From NCBI RefSeq assembly GCF_030848805.1, contig NC_092365.1, forward strand, positions 19,397,049 to 19,461,048: DNA of 64,000 nt, in the 5' to 3' direction. The notes under the pieces are model-generated. The model was not told the origin of the DNA and did not search any database. It was given only the letters and a program-made list of their open reading frames with translations. Source of the DNA: Temnothorax longispinosus. Lineage: Eukaryota > Arthropoda > Insecta > Hymenoptera > Formicidae. How positions within the stretch are numbered: position 1 is the first letter of the stretch; each line of letters begins with the position of its first letter. The position numbers were made by a program, and so were the translations under genes. Below are positions 24,921 through 37,170 of this stretch, piece after piece.

Positions 24921-26212
24921 CGTCAATATCGAGTACCGAAGCTAGAATTCTTTATCTGGGAATCTTTCAAACTTCTGAAGAATTCAACGTTTTTCAACGA
25001 ATAGTTTCGTAAATTTTCATAATAGATACTCGCAGAAGCGAATGTCTATTATGAATCGTTATTTCCCCCAAAGAATTTTAAGCTTCATTCATTTTCCACG
25101 CGAAAAATACCATTTTCGTCATAAAAACAGAAAGTTAGCCCCCAACGAGCGTAAACTGTGATGCAACATATAAAAAGTAGCGAAGGGTTAAGTACAGAGT
25201 TTCAGGTGATTAATTAAATAAGGCGAGAAGTGCGGATTTTAGAAAGTTTTAATTAGTTTTCACACTTATGAGAAAGTGTATCCTGCTCTCGACGATAATC
25301 GAGAGTACGAACGCAGCGTTACCTTCCTACCGGTCGCAAACGCTTCTGAGGTTTGCAGCGACCGTAAATAAAACTTACTATAAATTTTAAATGCGCAACA
25401 CTGTTTTGACAGCCGATGAATCCTGTTTAGTTCCGTTTAATAGAGCCAAGCCCGAATGCACAAACCGTTAAAGCAACTCATCTTAGATTATATACGGAAC
25501 TCCGCACAATTTTCGTTTACAAAGTTTCCAACGAACACTAGCTGCGGCGGCGCTCTCTTTTTGTCCCCCTTTCCCCCGCGAGACCCTCCGCTGCGCGTCA
25601 GCTTAATGTTAAGTGTTTCAGAAGGGGATTTACCCTGCGATGAATAAGAACGCCACTTAATATCAGGCAAGTATATCTGGCACCTTCATTAAAATGCAAA
25701 ATTCCCTGCAATTGCCTTTACTCCCGGTGCCCGCAATAGCAATACCCGTTTTCTCGCTGGCGCTCAGCCGCTCACACCGACGTGCTTTTAAGCGCTAAGT
25801 GTGTGTAATTTTTTCACGTGGAAGAGACGAGTTTATATCCGCGAACGAGTAAAGTCATTACCCGTATTCCCTTTACCCGCGTCCTCTCTTCCCTGTCCGA
25901 CATTTTTTCACCTTGTCTAAATACTCGGGGCAACCGGGACGAGTCTGCTCTCGCAGTTACGGCGCCCGACGCAGAAGCTTTAGAGGTGCGACGGTGCGAC
26001 CCGAGTGTGAGAGTTGGGTTGGGGGTTCAGATAAGAGAATCGCCACTTACCGGGAGAAAAATGCACCGGGCTGATTAAAGAGTTTACTCAGGAACGGATT
26101 ATGAATTCTTTCTTGCACCCGCGAGCAAAAATTCCGCAAGTATTAAAACTCCAGTAGTTTTTGCGCGTATATAAGGATACATTTATGAAGCGATTTGCTT
26201 GCCTTTGTATTA

Positions 26213-26214
<2 letters not shown>
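24921..26214. other. Non-coding stretch, no gene recognised
   Basis: Mixed composition. A full cAMP-response-type 8-mer (TGACGTCA) lies just upstream at 24918-24925. A hairpin with 7-bp arms (CTCTCGA) lies near 25288-25307, followed by an imperfect one near 25331-25362. Open frames at 25456-26078 are short and overlap on both strands. Confidence 0.5.

Positions 26215-26248
<34 letters not shown>
26215..26248. repeat. (GT)17 microsatellite
   Basis: A perfect 34-bp GT run. It accounts for the Thr-His repeats seen in the minus-strand frames across it. Confidence 0.97.
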
Positions 26249-26252
<4 letters not shown>

Positions 26253-29200
26253 TGCATAACGGGCAATGTTAAATAAGTGAGTAAATAAACCAAACACAAT
26301 AATAAAGTTGTTAAATAAATCTCAATATTAATTTTCGTAATGTCTATATTGGTTGGGAGAATTAAATTACAAAGTTTCACTATCTTCGTAAGATACATAT
26401 TAATTTACAGCAAACCAAGTTACGTCCCTGCTTTTCCCCTAAGGATCTTTTAAGACCCCGTCCTCTTCTCGCGGCGCATTCATTCTCGAACAAAACTTTC
26501 AGTCGAAATAGCGAAGAGTGTAACTGACTAAGAGGCCAGATATAGCATGTGCAACAGACGAACTGCGCGCGACTGTCTTAACTGGTCACGAATCTTCTTT
26601 ATCGCGTTGAAGTCAGCGCGGACGCCAGCAATGCTTCCGAATAAATGGTGTATATTGTACGTCTCCCTTTCAAACTAGACCTTTCCACAACCGTTCTCCC
26701 GTAGTCCCTTTCTAAACTTGCCTCTTGTCCACCGGAATTAACCGACGCCGCGCTGCTAACTTTGGGGATGAATCGGGTACGTGGAGGGCATAAATTAACT
26801 TGCATGACGCCGACACGAGTTTAACTAGTTCCCAACACTTTTTACCAGACCGCGTCACGTCGCTTTGGTACACATTGTACTCAGTGTCGAGGTAAAAAAA
26901 AAACAAGAAAAGGAAGGAGAAAAAGATCGATGTGGCTTTCTCATGGCGACATTTGCAAAACGTGAACAAGTCGAGACTCTGACGCGGGATATATAAATAA
27001 CAGTAATATCGGTTAACATTTAATATTTGTCACGTAAAAACAGCTAAATTGTTTTTATTAAAATTCTATTTAAAATCCATTATATGTATTAGTTAATTTT
27101 ATTGCGGCGTTTCAAATAATCCGGTTTGTTATTAATTTTAGAGCACTAGATTATATTAAACAAATAATAAAATGATATGTTATATCGCAAATACAATATA
27201 AGCTAGATTTTATAATTTTGGCATGTTTGCGTTGGTGGATAATGGAAAGGTTAACTTGTGCGCAAATATCGTTTGGCTGCGCAACGGAGAAAAAAGTAAA
27301 CCAGTCAGTTATAAATTGATATTTTGCGCAGTGAACCGATTAAACTATCGTGCAATGATTTGACGAAATTATATAGTACGGAATTATACTCGAATGCGGA
27401 ATGTTAATGGTTTACCGAGAAATAAAGAGAGATTCAGAGATAATACTTGGAAAATGCATACGGTATTTTATATTTAAAATCTCATTACAAAAATAAAATT
27501 CTTGATTACTTGCTGCTTTGTTCGATTCAATTTATCTTCTGACAAATTACTTCTGAATATAAACCAAAGAAAAAAAAATCAGCAATTACAGATAACAGTT
27601 TATCAGCCGTTAGTCAAAGAGCGGATGAATTGCTTTCAAAAAGCAAAATTAGAAGGGACCCGCATAAGCTCTTCTTCCTTTCTTCATATAGAAATAAACG
27701 TCAGAAATCAATGGCAGAATTACAATTCGAGTTGAATCAAAAGAAATGAAATTTCTACGGTTAGCCACAAAGAGATACATAATTATATTTGACCTGAAGC
27801 AATTGTTTTAAAATCGTTTGAAAATTACGATATACTAACTAAGTATAATAGAGTAAATATTCTCTTGCGCTCCGCGCAACTTGCTGAGACAAAGATAGAA
27901 TATAGATTTAAATCGGTATTTGAGAGACACCGAGAATCTATCTACGTTAATTCGACGACAAGTATAACATTCGCTTTAAAATTTACGTTGGTTGATTCGT
28001 TGCAGCCTTCACAAATTCATGAAATAACACGATAAACTTGGAATTTCGACAACTCAAATTCCATGTAAGACACGCTCGATCACGAATTCATTTCGCCGTA
28101 AGTTCATCCAGCTGGCACAGTTTCAGCCTACAAATCCGTCGGCTGTGTGTGCGGCAACGCCGCGCTGCCGCAGTTTGCGCGCTTCGCTAAGCTAAGTACG
28201 GAAAACATATCAATTTACTAATGCCGCACATTAATTGAGGCTCCGGTAACCGTCGCGTAAGTGAGTCACACCTCTTCTTCGTGGCCCGAATTATTCAGTC
28301 GAGTGCAACTACGTTCCGCATCACCGTCCTACTTTCGAAACTTCGCACTTTAGCAACTTAATCGTCGTACCAGCAGCGGCGCGACCAATTCGCAAAGCGA
28401 AAGAGCATCCTAAAAAAACACCGCAATGTCCGAATAAAATTTTGATAAGGACTCGCCCGGGAAAGCTGCGCGGAATCTCGCTTTAAAGTTCGTCGCACGG
28501 AACGGTAATTTCTCACGATCTCTCTTCGCTTCCTACGCGTTTTGATTCGTAAATTAGGAGCGATCGTCCAGTGGCGAATGGACCTTCCTCTCTTACTTTG
28601 AAGATGGTGATCCCTGGCCCAGGAAATTCTGCATGTTAGTACACGGCTGCGAACCGAAGGGATTGCACTGAACACACGTTAACACACAGCTACTAAACAC
28701 AGTTCCATTACATGCAGATCGTTCCATTTGTTACAGAGCGTTGCGGAGCGAGCGCATCCCTGTACTTTTGGCGAAACGCTGCCAACGGAGTTTCGTGAAT
28801 TCCATCAAGACACGTAATGGCTCTCCTGACAATGACGCAGAGTTCAGTAATAATGCAGTGTAGTTAGATGCACGAGAAAGAGGTATTATTTTATTATTCA
28901 GTTGTAATTTTAAAATATTAAAACATCTCGTTGTATTTTGTTTTTAAGAACAACATCTTTCTTTATTGAACGTGGAAATAAATGTACTTAATATAAGTGT
29001 TGCTTTGTACGAAAAGCAACAATTAGCGGGAAAGACAATTTGCCACCGGTAAGAGATGTAATTAACGATATCTAGCGACAATGAGAGGTCTCTCATTAGT
29101 GTAAGCTCTTGGGGAAACTCTTTTTTTCCCCAAACAATTACGGGCCTGTCCGATAAACCAATTGGCGGCATCTCGCCGACTCGCGCAGATTTTAATTCCG

Positions 29201-30408
29201 TCGAGAGCCGTTCATTTCGGCTGTTCGTTGAACTTATAGCGAGCGAACGTGTCGCGAGCCACTGCCGTCTCGTTATCACCGAGAGGAAAATATGTAGGGA
29301 GAAACACACGAATGTGCCGTGACGTGGCTGTGATTGCCTCGCTGGCATCGTGTCTCCATGCGACTGATGGAATTCGTGAAACTACGGGCGCGCGCTGGTC
29401 GTCGACCTTTCTGTTGATTTCGCAGTAATGTCGACTGTGCAACACTTTGCCTCATATCAAGAGAGGTACGCTAGAAATGCACATGCATATATTGAAATTG
29501 AGATATTACTAGGTAAAGTTATAAGCAAGCATCGAAATTCGAGTTTTACTTTAGCGTAGAGAATCATGGGACTCTATATTTTATATAATAACAAGCACTT
29601 TAAGAAATATATGCCACACAGATATTCTAATACACCTTTTTAGGATATTGTCATTGATCTCAGTTGCAAATGTAGTTAAAGTGAAATATGAAGTCACTTT
29701 TTATCCCGCGATTTTTATACGTAATGCAATACGACAAATGCTCCGTAACATGCATATGTATTGATACAGCTGAAAGCAGTCTCTTGTTTGACAACGCGCG
29801 CGCGCGCTCGCCCTTTTTTTCCTGATCCATATTATATTATCCTATAAAAGTGGAACGTCGCGATTTCGTCATGGGACCGATCCAACAATCATGCCGACAA
29901 TGGGGGAATTCACGCTTTCGCTAACAACGCTGGCGCTGCGTTCATTCGCGATAACTTTGTCGATTATCTCGATACGCAGTTGACAAAGCGGGAAATTAAA
30001 GCTCGCCGGATACACAGGGGTATGTAGATCCTGAGTGGATCCCAGCGGAAATTTGTCGCGTCGTGCTACATATTTATGGAAATTTAATGTGTTACACATC
30101 CAGCGCGTACGCTGGACCACCGCGACCGCTTTGACCGCTTCGACTATCACTCGAACGAGCAACCCGCAATTCATCTGTCGGCCAACAACTCGCAACACGT
30201 TCATCCGCAATAAGTTTGATGATTGCTCAGGAGCATGCTGGTTCCCGAGGAAATTAAAACTTGGCCAATTCAACTGCTCGGTTCGGACAGTTGGCTTTAT
30301 TAACCGTCACGGCACGGAAAGAAAGAAAGCCGCCAGAGGAGCGAGGCTAATGAGAGGTACAGCGAAGCCGCTGGAGCGAATAAACCACCCTCGTCGAAAT
30401 ATGACGAG

Positions 30409-30412
<4 letters not shown>
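26249..30412. other. Mostly unique non-coding stretch, no gene recognised
   Basis: AT-rich at 26250-26400, 27000-27850 and 28880-29030. CpG-rich at 26560-26850, 28060-28700, 29080-29450 and 29870-30400. A 13-bp CG alternating run is at 29795-29807. A donor-like GTAAGTGAG near 28258 has no convincing exon before it. The open frames (the longest being 134 codons) are unrecognised and overlap others. Confidence 0.5.

Positions 30413-30440
<28 letters not shown>
30413..30440. repeat. (CT)14 microsatellite
   Basis: A perfect 28-bp CT run. It produces Ser-Leu and Arg-Glu repeats in overlapping spurious frames. Confidence 0.96.
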
Positions 30441-31406
30441 AGGGTAATCTTAATTCTCAAACTGAAGCCTTTTCTCCAACGCGATGGTGTGCATGCAACG
30501 CGCCGAGTTTTGATCAACGTCTGACGCGGATGGATGAAAAATTCATCGCCGCAACTCGCGCAACTCACCCTCGGGGCACTTTATTAGAATACCTGTTTAC
30601 CAGGACTTGCAACCGCAGTCATGCTCAATTTGTCAGTCTTAATGAACTGATTTCTTATGTCATTTCTCATGATACTCTCGCGCGACCAATTATCAATTAT
30701 TTTTCTTCATTTCGCACGCTTTTCTTTTTAAAATACACACTGAACGGATTCGCGTATCATAAAAATGACCAATAAATATATTCTTGAATATTTCTTCCTT
30801 TTTGAGCATTCTAGATCTTTAAATTTTTGTATTGTTGTTGATATTATTGTTTAACCATTCAATAGCTGCGCCTTTGACACGCTGCTGTGAAATATTATCA
30901 TATGTGAGACAAAATCAGAGAAGAGAGATAGAACGACCGATTGATATAGGAGAAACAAAATATGTAATGCGTGTCAGAGATATTTATCCTCGTAAACAAA
31001 ATTATTTAGAGCTAACGCAATGTCACGATGGTACTCGACGATAAATTAAAAATCGTGTAGGAGCCATTGTCCCGTTATTTTCATCGTGTATTAGCCAGCT
31101 GTAAATTCTCGTAAATATTTCAGTGGTCAATAATCGTTCAACTGCCGCAAAATTGTGTCGAATAAACGGACGGTCCGCAATCGTTTGCATTGATTTACTT
31201 TAGCGATATTATCAATTACAGTTCGACGTATGCCTCTGATTTGGTTAATCATTATATACATAATTCAGTCACCGTATTCTGTACATAAGCCAGCAAATAT
31301 TGGCGAAAACCTTTGAAGTTTCATACTTTCACGCATTAAATACTGAATTAAGCGAAACGTCAAGTAAATACGTCGTATTTTGCTTTCTTAGTGAATAATA
31401 ATATTT
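30441..31406. other. Non-coding stretch, no gene recognised
   Basis: Mostly AT-rich unique sequence with small open frames at 30530-30775 and 30832-31044 that I cannot assign. No repeats are seen up to the inverted-repeat element at 31407. Confidence 0.5.
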
Positions 31407-31663
31407 CTTACAGGTAAATTAAGGTAAGAGTACCAATACCCGGACATGTACCTATATCTGGACACCTTTATTATTTATAAGTATAAAACGAATTAAAATC
31501 AAAGATAACAATATTTTTTCTTGTAGTTTGAAACTTTAGTTATTAGTTTCCTATAATATTGCAAACGTTTATTTCCATAAATTTATATTTTTTTAAAGGT
31601 ATATCCAGACATAGGTACGTGTCCAGGTATTGGTATTTTTATCCTTACTGATTTATCTGTAAG
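31407..31663. mobile_element. 257-bp MITE-like element with about 55-bp terminal inverted repeats
   Basis: Both ends begin CTTACAGRTAAAT inwards. After a short indel they share TAAGGWWA, then TACCAATACCYGGACA, GTACCTAT and TCTGGA. The arms are about 31407-31469 and 31598-31663 at roughly 80-85 percent identity. The interior is AT-rich with no coding capacity. No clean target duplication is visible. The true terminus could instead be the inner TAAGG/CCTTA pair, which would leave TA as the target. The superfamily is not identified. Confidence 0.82.
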
Positions 31664-33928
31664 GACACAAACTACTATTTTAGAATTTCTTTTACTTCAG
31701 AAAAATTATTAATTCAGAATTATTATTCTAGTTCTAGAAATACTTCAGACGTAATTATTTTCTTATAGATGCGAGATTGAAATATACATACGCGTCAGGA
31801 CTATTATAAACGGAATCAAATATGTATCATCATAAATATTTTATTTATCAAAGATCTCGAACAGAACTGTCTTCGCAACGTTCATGAAATATGAACGTCT
31901 AGAGAACCGCTTTATACGTAAAAAAATAAAGAATCTCTGCCACTCATAATCGCAAGATTATGCGACAAAGAGAGATATTCTCGAGTGTCCTGCACGAACT
32001 GGACAGGACCCCGTGCTTACGCTGATGTGAATTAGGATAGGACGCAGTCCGCGGAAAAGCACAAGCGCTTGCGCTAAAAGCCACGGCCCGCGGGGGAGGG
32101 GGGTTGAAAGAGGGTAAGAGCTAGCGCTGGGGTAGGGAGAGGGTTCGTGTTGGAAGCTTCTGCGGGAAACGGAGAATCTGCGAGTGTCAGTGCAATTCGC
32201 GACGCGATGCCCTTCGCTCCCCCGATCCGTGCTTAAGGGGTGGTGAGATCGAGGGCTCGCCGACTACTCGTCGTGTCGTCATCGAGGGCGACGGGAAGAC
32301 TCCCCCGTCTGTGCGCGACAAGTTTCCAAGGAAATCAAAGTCTCCATTCATGTAAAGCTGCGGGCGGTACAATTCGGAGCAGTCGCGGCGACGAGCCCAA
32401 ATAATCGCGCGATCAATCCGTCGTTCCTACGGGAAATGACGGAGAAATGTGTTAGATGTGAGTGACAATTAGTAGGATTAAATCCGCTTACCTTCGAAAT
32501 GAGTCCGTTGATCGAATCAGCGATTTTCGTTATCGGCCGATGAACGAGCAACTGCATTTTCAATTATTCGCGATAATCGTGCGGATCGATGCGATACTCC
32601 GGTACGTGGCCGCGTCACGAGTTCTCGTCAATACGTCGGTGGTTTCTATCGCGAGATTGAAAATTATGCAAACATAATTTCCGACACTGTGCAATCCGCG
32701 CCAAAGAAACGCCGGCGTGGCGACGTCCGATCGTGCGTTCGCCATTATCGGAAAAACAGCGGCGAGGTGCTCGAAGTAAATTTAAGATACGACGCATCTC
32801 TTCCGCAAACCCTTCCCTCACACCATGTCTCATGCCCACGAACCCTCTCAGCCAACTCTCTTCCGCTCCCTTTCGTTTTCTGTCCGCCAACTTCTCGCGT
32901 AACTTCCCGCTTAAATTGCGTTAGAAACTCGATTTGCGACGTGCGATAATAATGATTGAAAAGTTTGGCAACAGTTATCGATTAAATATAAAATGCAGCA
33001 TTTTCAACTTTTATCATCTACTCGTTTCTCTAATGTGTTTCGCTATAGTCTCGATTTCTCATGATTTCACGGTTAAAATATGAGTATCATAAAATTAATT
33101 AAAAATATGAGACAATGAGATATCTATAATTTCTGACTTTTAATATCAATAATTATAAAAATATTAGACTGAGAAATTAAATATGTTATTTGTGAAATAA
33201 TCCATTGATCTTATATATCACATGTGACGGAATTTTGTCAACTTCCAATGTTCCTCTCCTCGTCCGTTTCACAGTTTCAATGGAAATTACTAGCCGCACA
33301 TTGCATTCAAGACTCGATTCGTGGGGATAATAATAATGATCGGAAGCTCTCTTACAGCAATTATAAACGCAGGAACTTAGCATGGGTGAAAGTTCGCCCG
33401 TTCGCGTTCTACTATCAGAATTCCGATCTTGGAAACAAACGAGCAGTGACAATCAAATATGTCTACCTCGCCTTAGTCCAACTCGTATTTGTTCGCAAAT
33501 CGGTATTTAATTACATTTCTGGAATCGTTATTACTAAAAATGCGATTTAATTTAAAAACACCCTTAAATAATTGTCGGATCGGCCAGCAAAATTTTATGT
33601 CAAATTTTTACAAAAATTTAAATTAATTTTGTAAAGTAAACCGCTGCAAAAAATAATTAGTAAATAATAATGATGAACACGGAGCTAATGAGAGAATTAA
33701 AGTCGATATTTTAAAATCGTATACGAATCGTGACGCTGTTAATCTGGATATAATTACGCAAGACTGGAACGTGCTGTTCACGATTGGAAGTATTAGCTCA
33801 TGGTGAACAACTTCGGGAGAAGCAAAAGGATTATTAAAAGCGCATAATGGATCATACTGGATAGATACTAATTGATAAAATATTAGCGGAATTCAGTGTA
33901 AATGTATATATAACGAGAACGTGATTAA
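31664..33928. other. Mostly unique non-coding stretch, no gene recognised
   Basis: AT-rich to about 31950, then a CpG/G-rich block at 32040-32330 (with a G-rich run near 32090-32140) and a CpG-rich part to 32940, then AT-rich again. Several 60-90 codon frames overlap on both strands at 32180-32950; none has a recognisable motif. Confidence 0.5.
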
Positions 33929-33991
33929 TTAATCGACGGGGGCACACACGAAGGGCTTCTCGCCGGCATTGACGAACACGGTGTGCGATTG
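33929..33991 (-). other. Short coding-like patch ending in a stop codon (unproven)
   Basis: The minus-strand frame reads QSHTVFVNAGEKPFVCAPVD and then TAA. Sixteen of its 20 codons end in G or C although the DNA on both sides is AT-rich, which is suggestive of a terminal coding segment. However, no AG acceptor lies close upstream in this frame, and a strong donor-like GTGAGT (34006-34011) lies on the opposite strand at the edge of the patch. The plus frames here are also partly open. I do not recognise the peptide. Confidence 0.2.
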
Positions 33992-34011
33992 GACAAAATT
34001 TAACGGTGAGT

Positions 34012-35626
34012 ATTCATGTATATGTAAGATATTTTTTACGTTCCACTCTTTGAAATTCAAATTGCTATTATAATATCGAAATTACAGGCTAACGGATTAT
34101 TTCGTTGGACGTTACATTATATTGAAATCCTCATTGACATAAAATTATTTAATCAGCTTAACTTTATCGGGCATTATTTTCTATAATTTCCTTTTTTCCT
34201 ACTTTCTCCGTGAAATATCTGCTTTTTCATGAACTAGATACATTAGCCGTAACTAATTTAGGCTTGTATCATATATCTTCGATAACGTATTCGCCAATTA
34301 ACGGGAGGAACAGTTGGTTATGCGGGTGCTGCCTTAATTTTCCCCCTCTCGTCTTAATTCTCCGTGGTAATTCGCACTCATATTTTACGTCGTTAGACCG
34401 GCACCGTAATAATGGTAAATTACGTGTAACATTGCAAGCAGTATCTGAATATCGTCTCTTCTAAGATGATTCGATGAAAGCGTACATGAAACATATACGA
34501 ATCTGTTTTATACATTCCGCATTACTGTTTTATATATTCCGATTTACGAGACCGCAAATAATTGAATCGGTTTAATCAGTTTAATTTTACGCTCATCGAT
34601 CATTCACATTGATCTATTATTCATCATGTGTTGTACAATTAATTAATTTGTCACGGTAGGATAGCTGATTACGTTCGCTTATTTTGAAGGATAATATACC
34701 ACGTGACACAGAAAAAATATTTTTAATTTATTGCAGTATCGTTAATAATTTATCGTCATCGATTAGAATAAACTGATAACTTTTTGTTACATATTTTATT
34801 TGTTAACGCGATCCCGATATTAAGCAATTATTTATTTCGCTAATCATGCTTGATTATAACCATTTTTCATAAAAAAAATTGATATGCAACTGGTAAATAT
34901 ACTGATTTAATGATGTTCTTGCATATTTTTGTTTCAATATTGAATATAAAATATATCTTTTTGCAGATATATCTTCTAACCATAATAATGATTTAAGAAT
35001 ATCACAAAAAAGTATAAAAATAGAGATATTAAGTAACAGCTATTTTTAAACTTTTTTACTTGCTAATGTCTAAAATAGGATTTATACACAGACCAGGCCG
35101 ATTGAATTGATATGCCATTTCTTTCTCTTTACTTTTATTTAATAATTGTATCAGTTTTTACTTAATGGATATATGCGTATGTATGTGCTTTTTATATTTT
35201 ATACAAAGTTTTTGGCAACACAATAGAAAGAGAGAAAGGGAGAGATTTTATTGTTTAAAACGTGAACCATTGTCGCAATGTGTTCTGTCGGAAACGACTT
35301 AATTAGTCAAGAAAAGTAAGGATTGTTTTGTCGTGAAGCCAGTATTATCTTGTTTTCGTTGGAAAATCGTTAACGTCCAAGTGAAATACAGCAAAATGCA
35401 CTAGCATCGAAAAAGCCACTTGCAAGCACCGTGTCAGCATTCCATTCCGCATTTCGCTGGATCTTGCTCAATAAGCAATACTGTCATCGTCGAAAATTCT
35501 CGGAAAATAAAATCGCGGAAGCATGTGACAAGAAGAAAATCTACATCGTCCGTTTCATTATTTTTGCCTTCACGAAAAATAAATTTTGGCACATCAGTTA
35601 CGAGATATCGTCCAAGAATTTTAAAT
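34012..35626. other. AT-rich non-coding stretch, no gene recognised
   Basis: Strongly AT-rich unique sequence apart from a balanced part at about 34270-34400. Short open frames only. No repeats are detected before the element at 35627. Confidence 0.55.
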
Positions 35627-36034
35627 ATAATAAGTGAAACTGGACCAATATAAGTCTAAAAATTAAATAGAAAAGATGCCATCTTCAATCAGGCTGGATT
35701 TTAGTCTAATAATGATATTTTTGTTTGAATTTTATGTACTTTTTCGAACTCAATAATCTGCGCGCCGATTATTTGTTAGTCTTGAAACACAGTTCTTTCT
35801 TGGAATGGTAAATCTACATATTTAAATCAATAATCAATTTATCTTTTTGATGATAATAAACATCCTTTTTAAATTGCTATAAAGAATTTATTGCGAGAAA
35901 TATCATTCCTGTCAGGATTCGAACCTGAACTTTGCTCCGTGATATCTTTATCAATTCGATCACAAAATTCACACAAAAATCTTATTATTAGGCTGCCAAG
36001 ATCTAATCCGAAGATGGCATCTTCTCTATTTAAT
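35627..36034. mobile_element. 408-bp MITE-like element with inner tRNA-like part
   Basis: Inverted arms of about 71 bp lie at 35662-35733 and 35963-36034. They share ATTAAATAGARAAGATGCC, ATCTTC, CTAATAAT and TTTTTGTKTGAATTTT. To the left of the arm is a one-sided extension, ATAATAAGTGAAACTGGACC, also present at the left of the related element at 53288, so I include it. A minus-strand tRNA-like stretch (35907-35963) abuts the right arm. There is no transposase frame. It may be a MITE that captured, or was built from, a tRNA-derived sequence; the superfamily is unknown. Confidence 0.85.
35907..35963 (-). other. tRNA-like stretch with A-box-like and B-box motifs (not an intact tRNA)
   Basis: On the minus strand a perfect B box (GGTTCGAATCC, plus coordinates 35915-35925) sits in a T-arm that can pair TCAGG with CCTGA. 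Upstream, GTGATCGAATTGATAAAG resembles the D-arm and A box of class II (Ser/Leu-type) tRNAs, GTGGCCGAGTGGTTAAGG, differing mostly by G-to-A and C-to-T changes. The A-to-B spacing is about 37 nt against the usual 44 or more, there is no clear anticodon stem, and the acceptor stem pairs poorly. So it is a tRNA relic or SINE-like promoter, not a working tRNA gene. Confidence 0.6.
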
Positions 36035-37154
36035 CGTAAATATGTTGAGAATTTTTTTTCTTGAAATGGAGCGTGATGATATTTATATGAGACGTGGTAG
36101 CAAGAAATTATCTACAAAAAACTGTGTAAAATAGCCGAATAAAATATTCGGGTTTAAATGAAAAACTGTCGAATAAACGCTTCTATGTATTGTTTGGCAA
36201 CGTAAAATCAATTCGCAAAATTGGTTTTTCATGCAGACAAATGAGAGCTCTAGAGACGAGTTAACTGTCTCCCTCTCTCGTGGAAGCTATTACTAATCAA
36301 TAGTCGGTCGAAACAATGGTTTTAATATGTTCGCATATTGCATACATGCGTCTACATGTGACAACACACTATCGCGAAGCTTTTCGAACGAATTAAGAGA
36401 CAGGTAAAAATATCAAAAATTATATGTTTTCTAAAAATATATTCTAAATATAGATTGACGAGATATATACAGACATTTTTCCAATAAATTATAGATTTGC
36501 AACTTAAATTACGCGATTTTATTTAAAAAAATGTGAAGATATGATACATGACAAATCGCAAATGAGTACTAAAGATTAATTAGTAAATACTATCAATCCT
36601 TTATAGTACTTAGTATTTAGAACACAATCAATCTATCGAAAATTGTATATCACTAAAATTTCGATTAAGTTTATTCAAGAAGAAATGTCGATCGCGGCCG
36701 TTCAGCATTATTATGAATTATGCATCACGACAACGCATCGAGAGCACAAACTTCTCCGGTTTTCCATTTATATTAAGCGTTATGCAAACTCGTCAGCGTC
36801 AAGTGCCGAAACTTAAACGATTCTCACGCGAGCTTGCAATTAACGAACTTTCCTAAAAGAAATTTATCGATGGATCCTAACAAAATAATTTATTCGTTAT
36901 ACATTTGTTTTGCTCGTCGTTTCGCAAAGGCATTATATATTCGGTTATGATAAGAGTTACTCTTGCAAGATACATGACGCGCCAAAAAAGTCCATGTAGG
37001 CAAATCTACAACTAAATAATGTGATTTCACAAAAATTGAAGTTTTAATTTGTTAGTAGATTGCTTTTAGTGTAAAATTATACAACTATCGTTATGTCAAC
37101 GATTGCTTCAAAATTTTATAATCTTAAGAATCTAAATTTTATAAAATGTACGTA
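36035..37154. other. AT-rich non-coding stretch, no gene recognised
   Basis: Unique AT-rich sequence with a short CpG-containing part at 36690-36850. A weak imperfect inverted pair near 37005-37070 is not long enough to call. Confidence 0.55.
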
Positions 37155-37170
37155 ACACACACACACACAC
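37155..37170. repeat. (AC)8 microsatellite
   Basis: A perfect 16-bp AC run. Confidence 0.95.

Noticed and set aside
35907..35963. Functional tRNA gene on the minus strand
   Set aside because: The T-arm is good but the spacing is too short, no anticodon stem forms and the acceptor stem pairs poorly; it is kept only as a tRNA-like relic.
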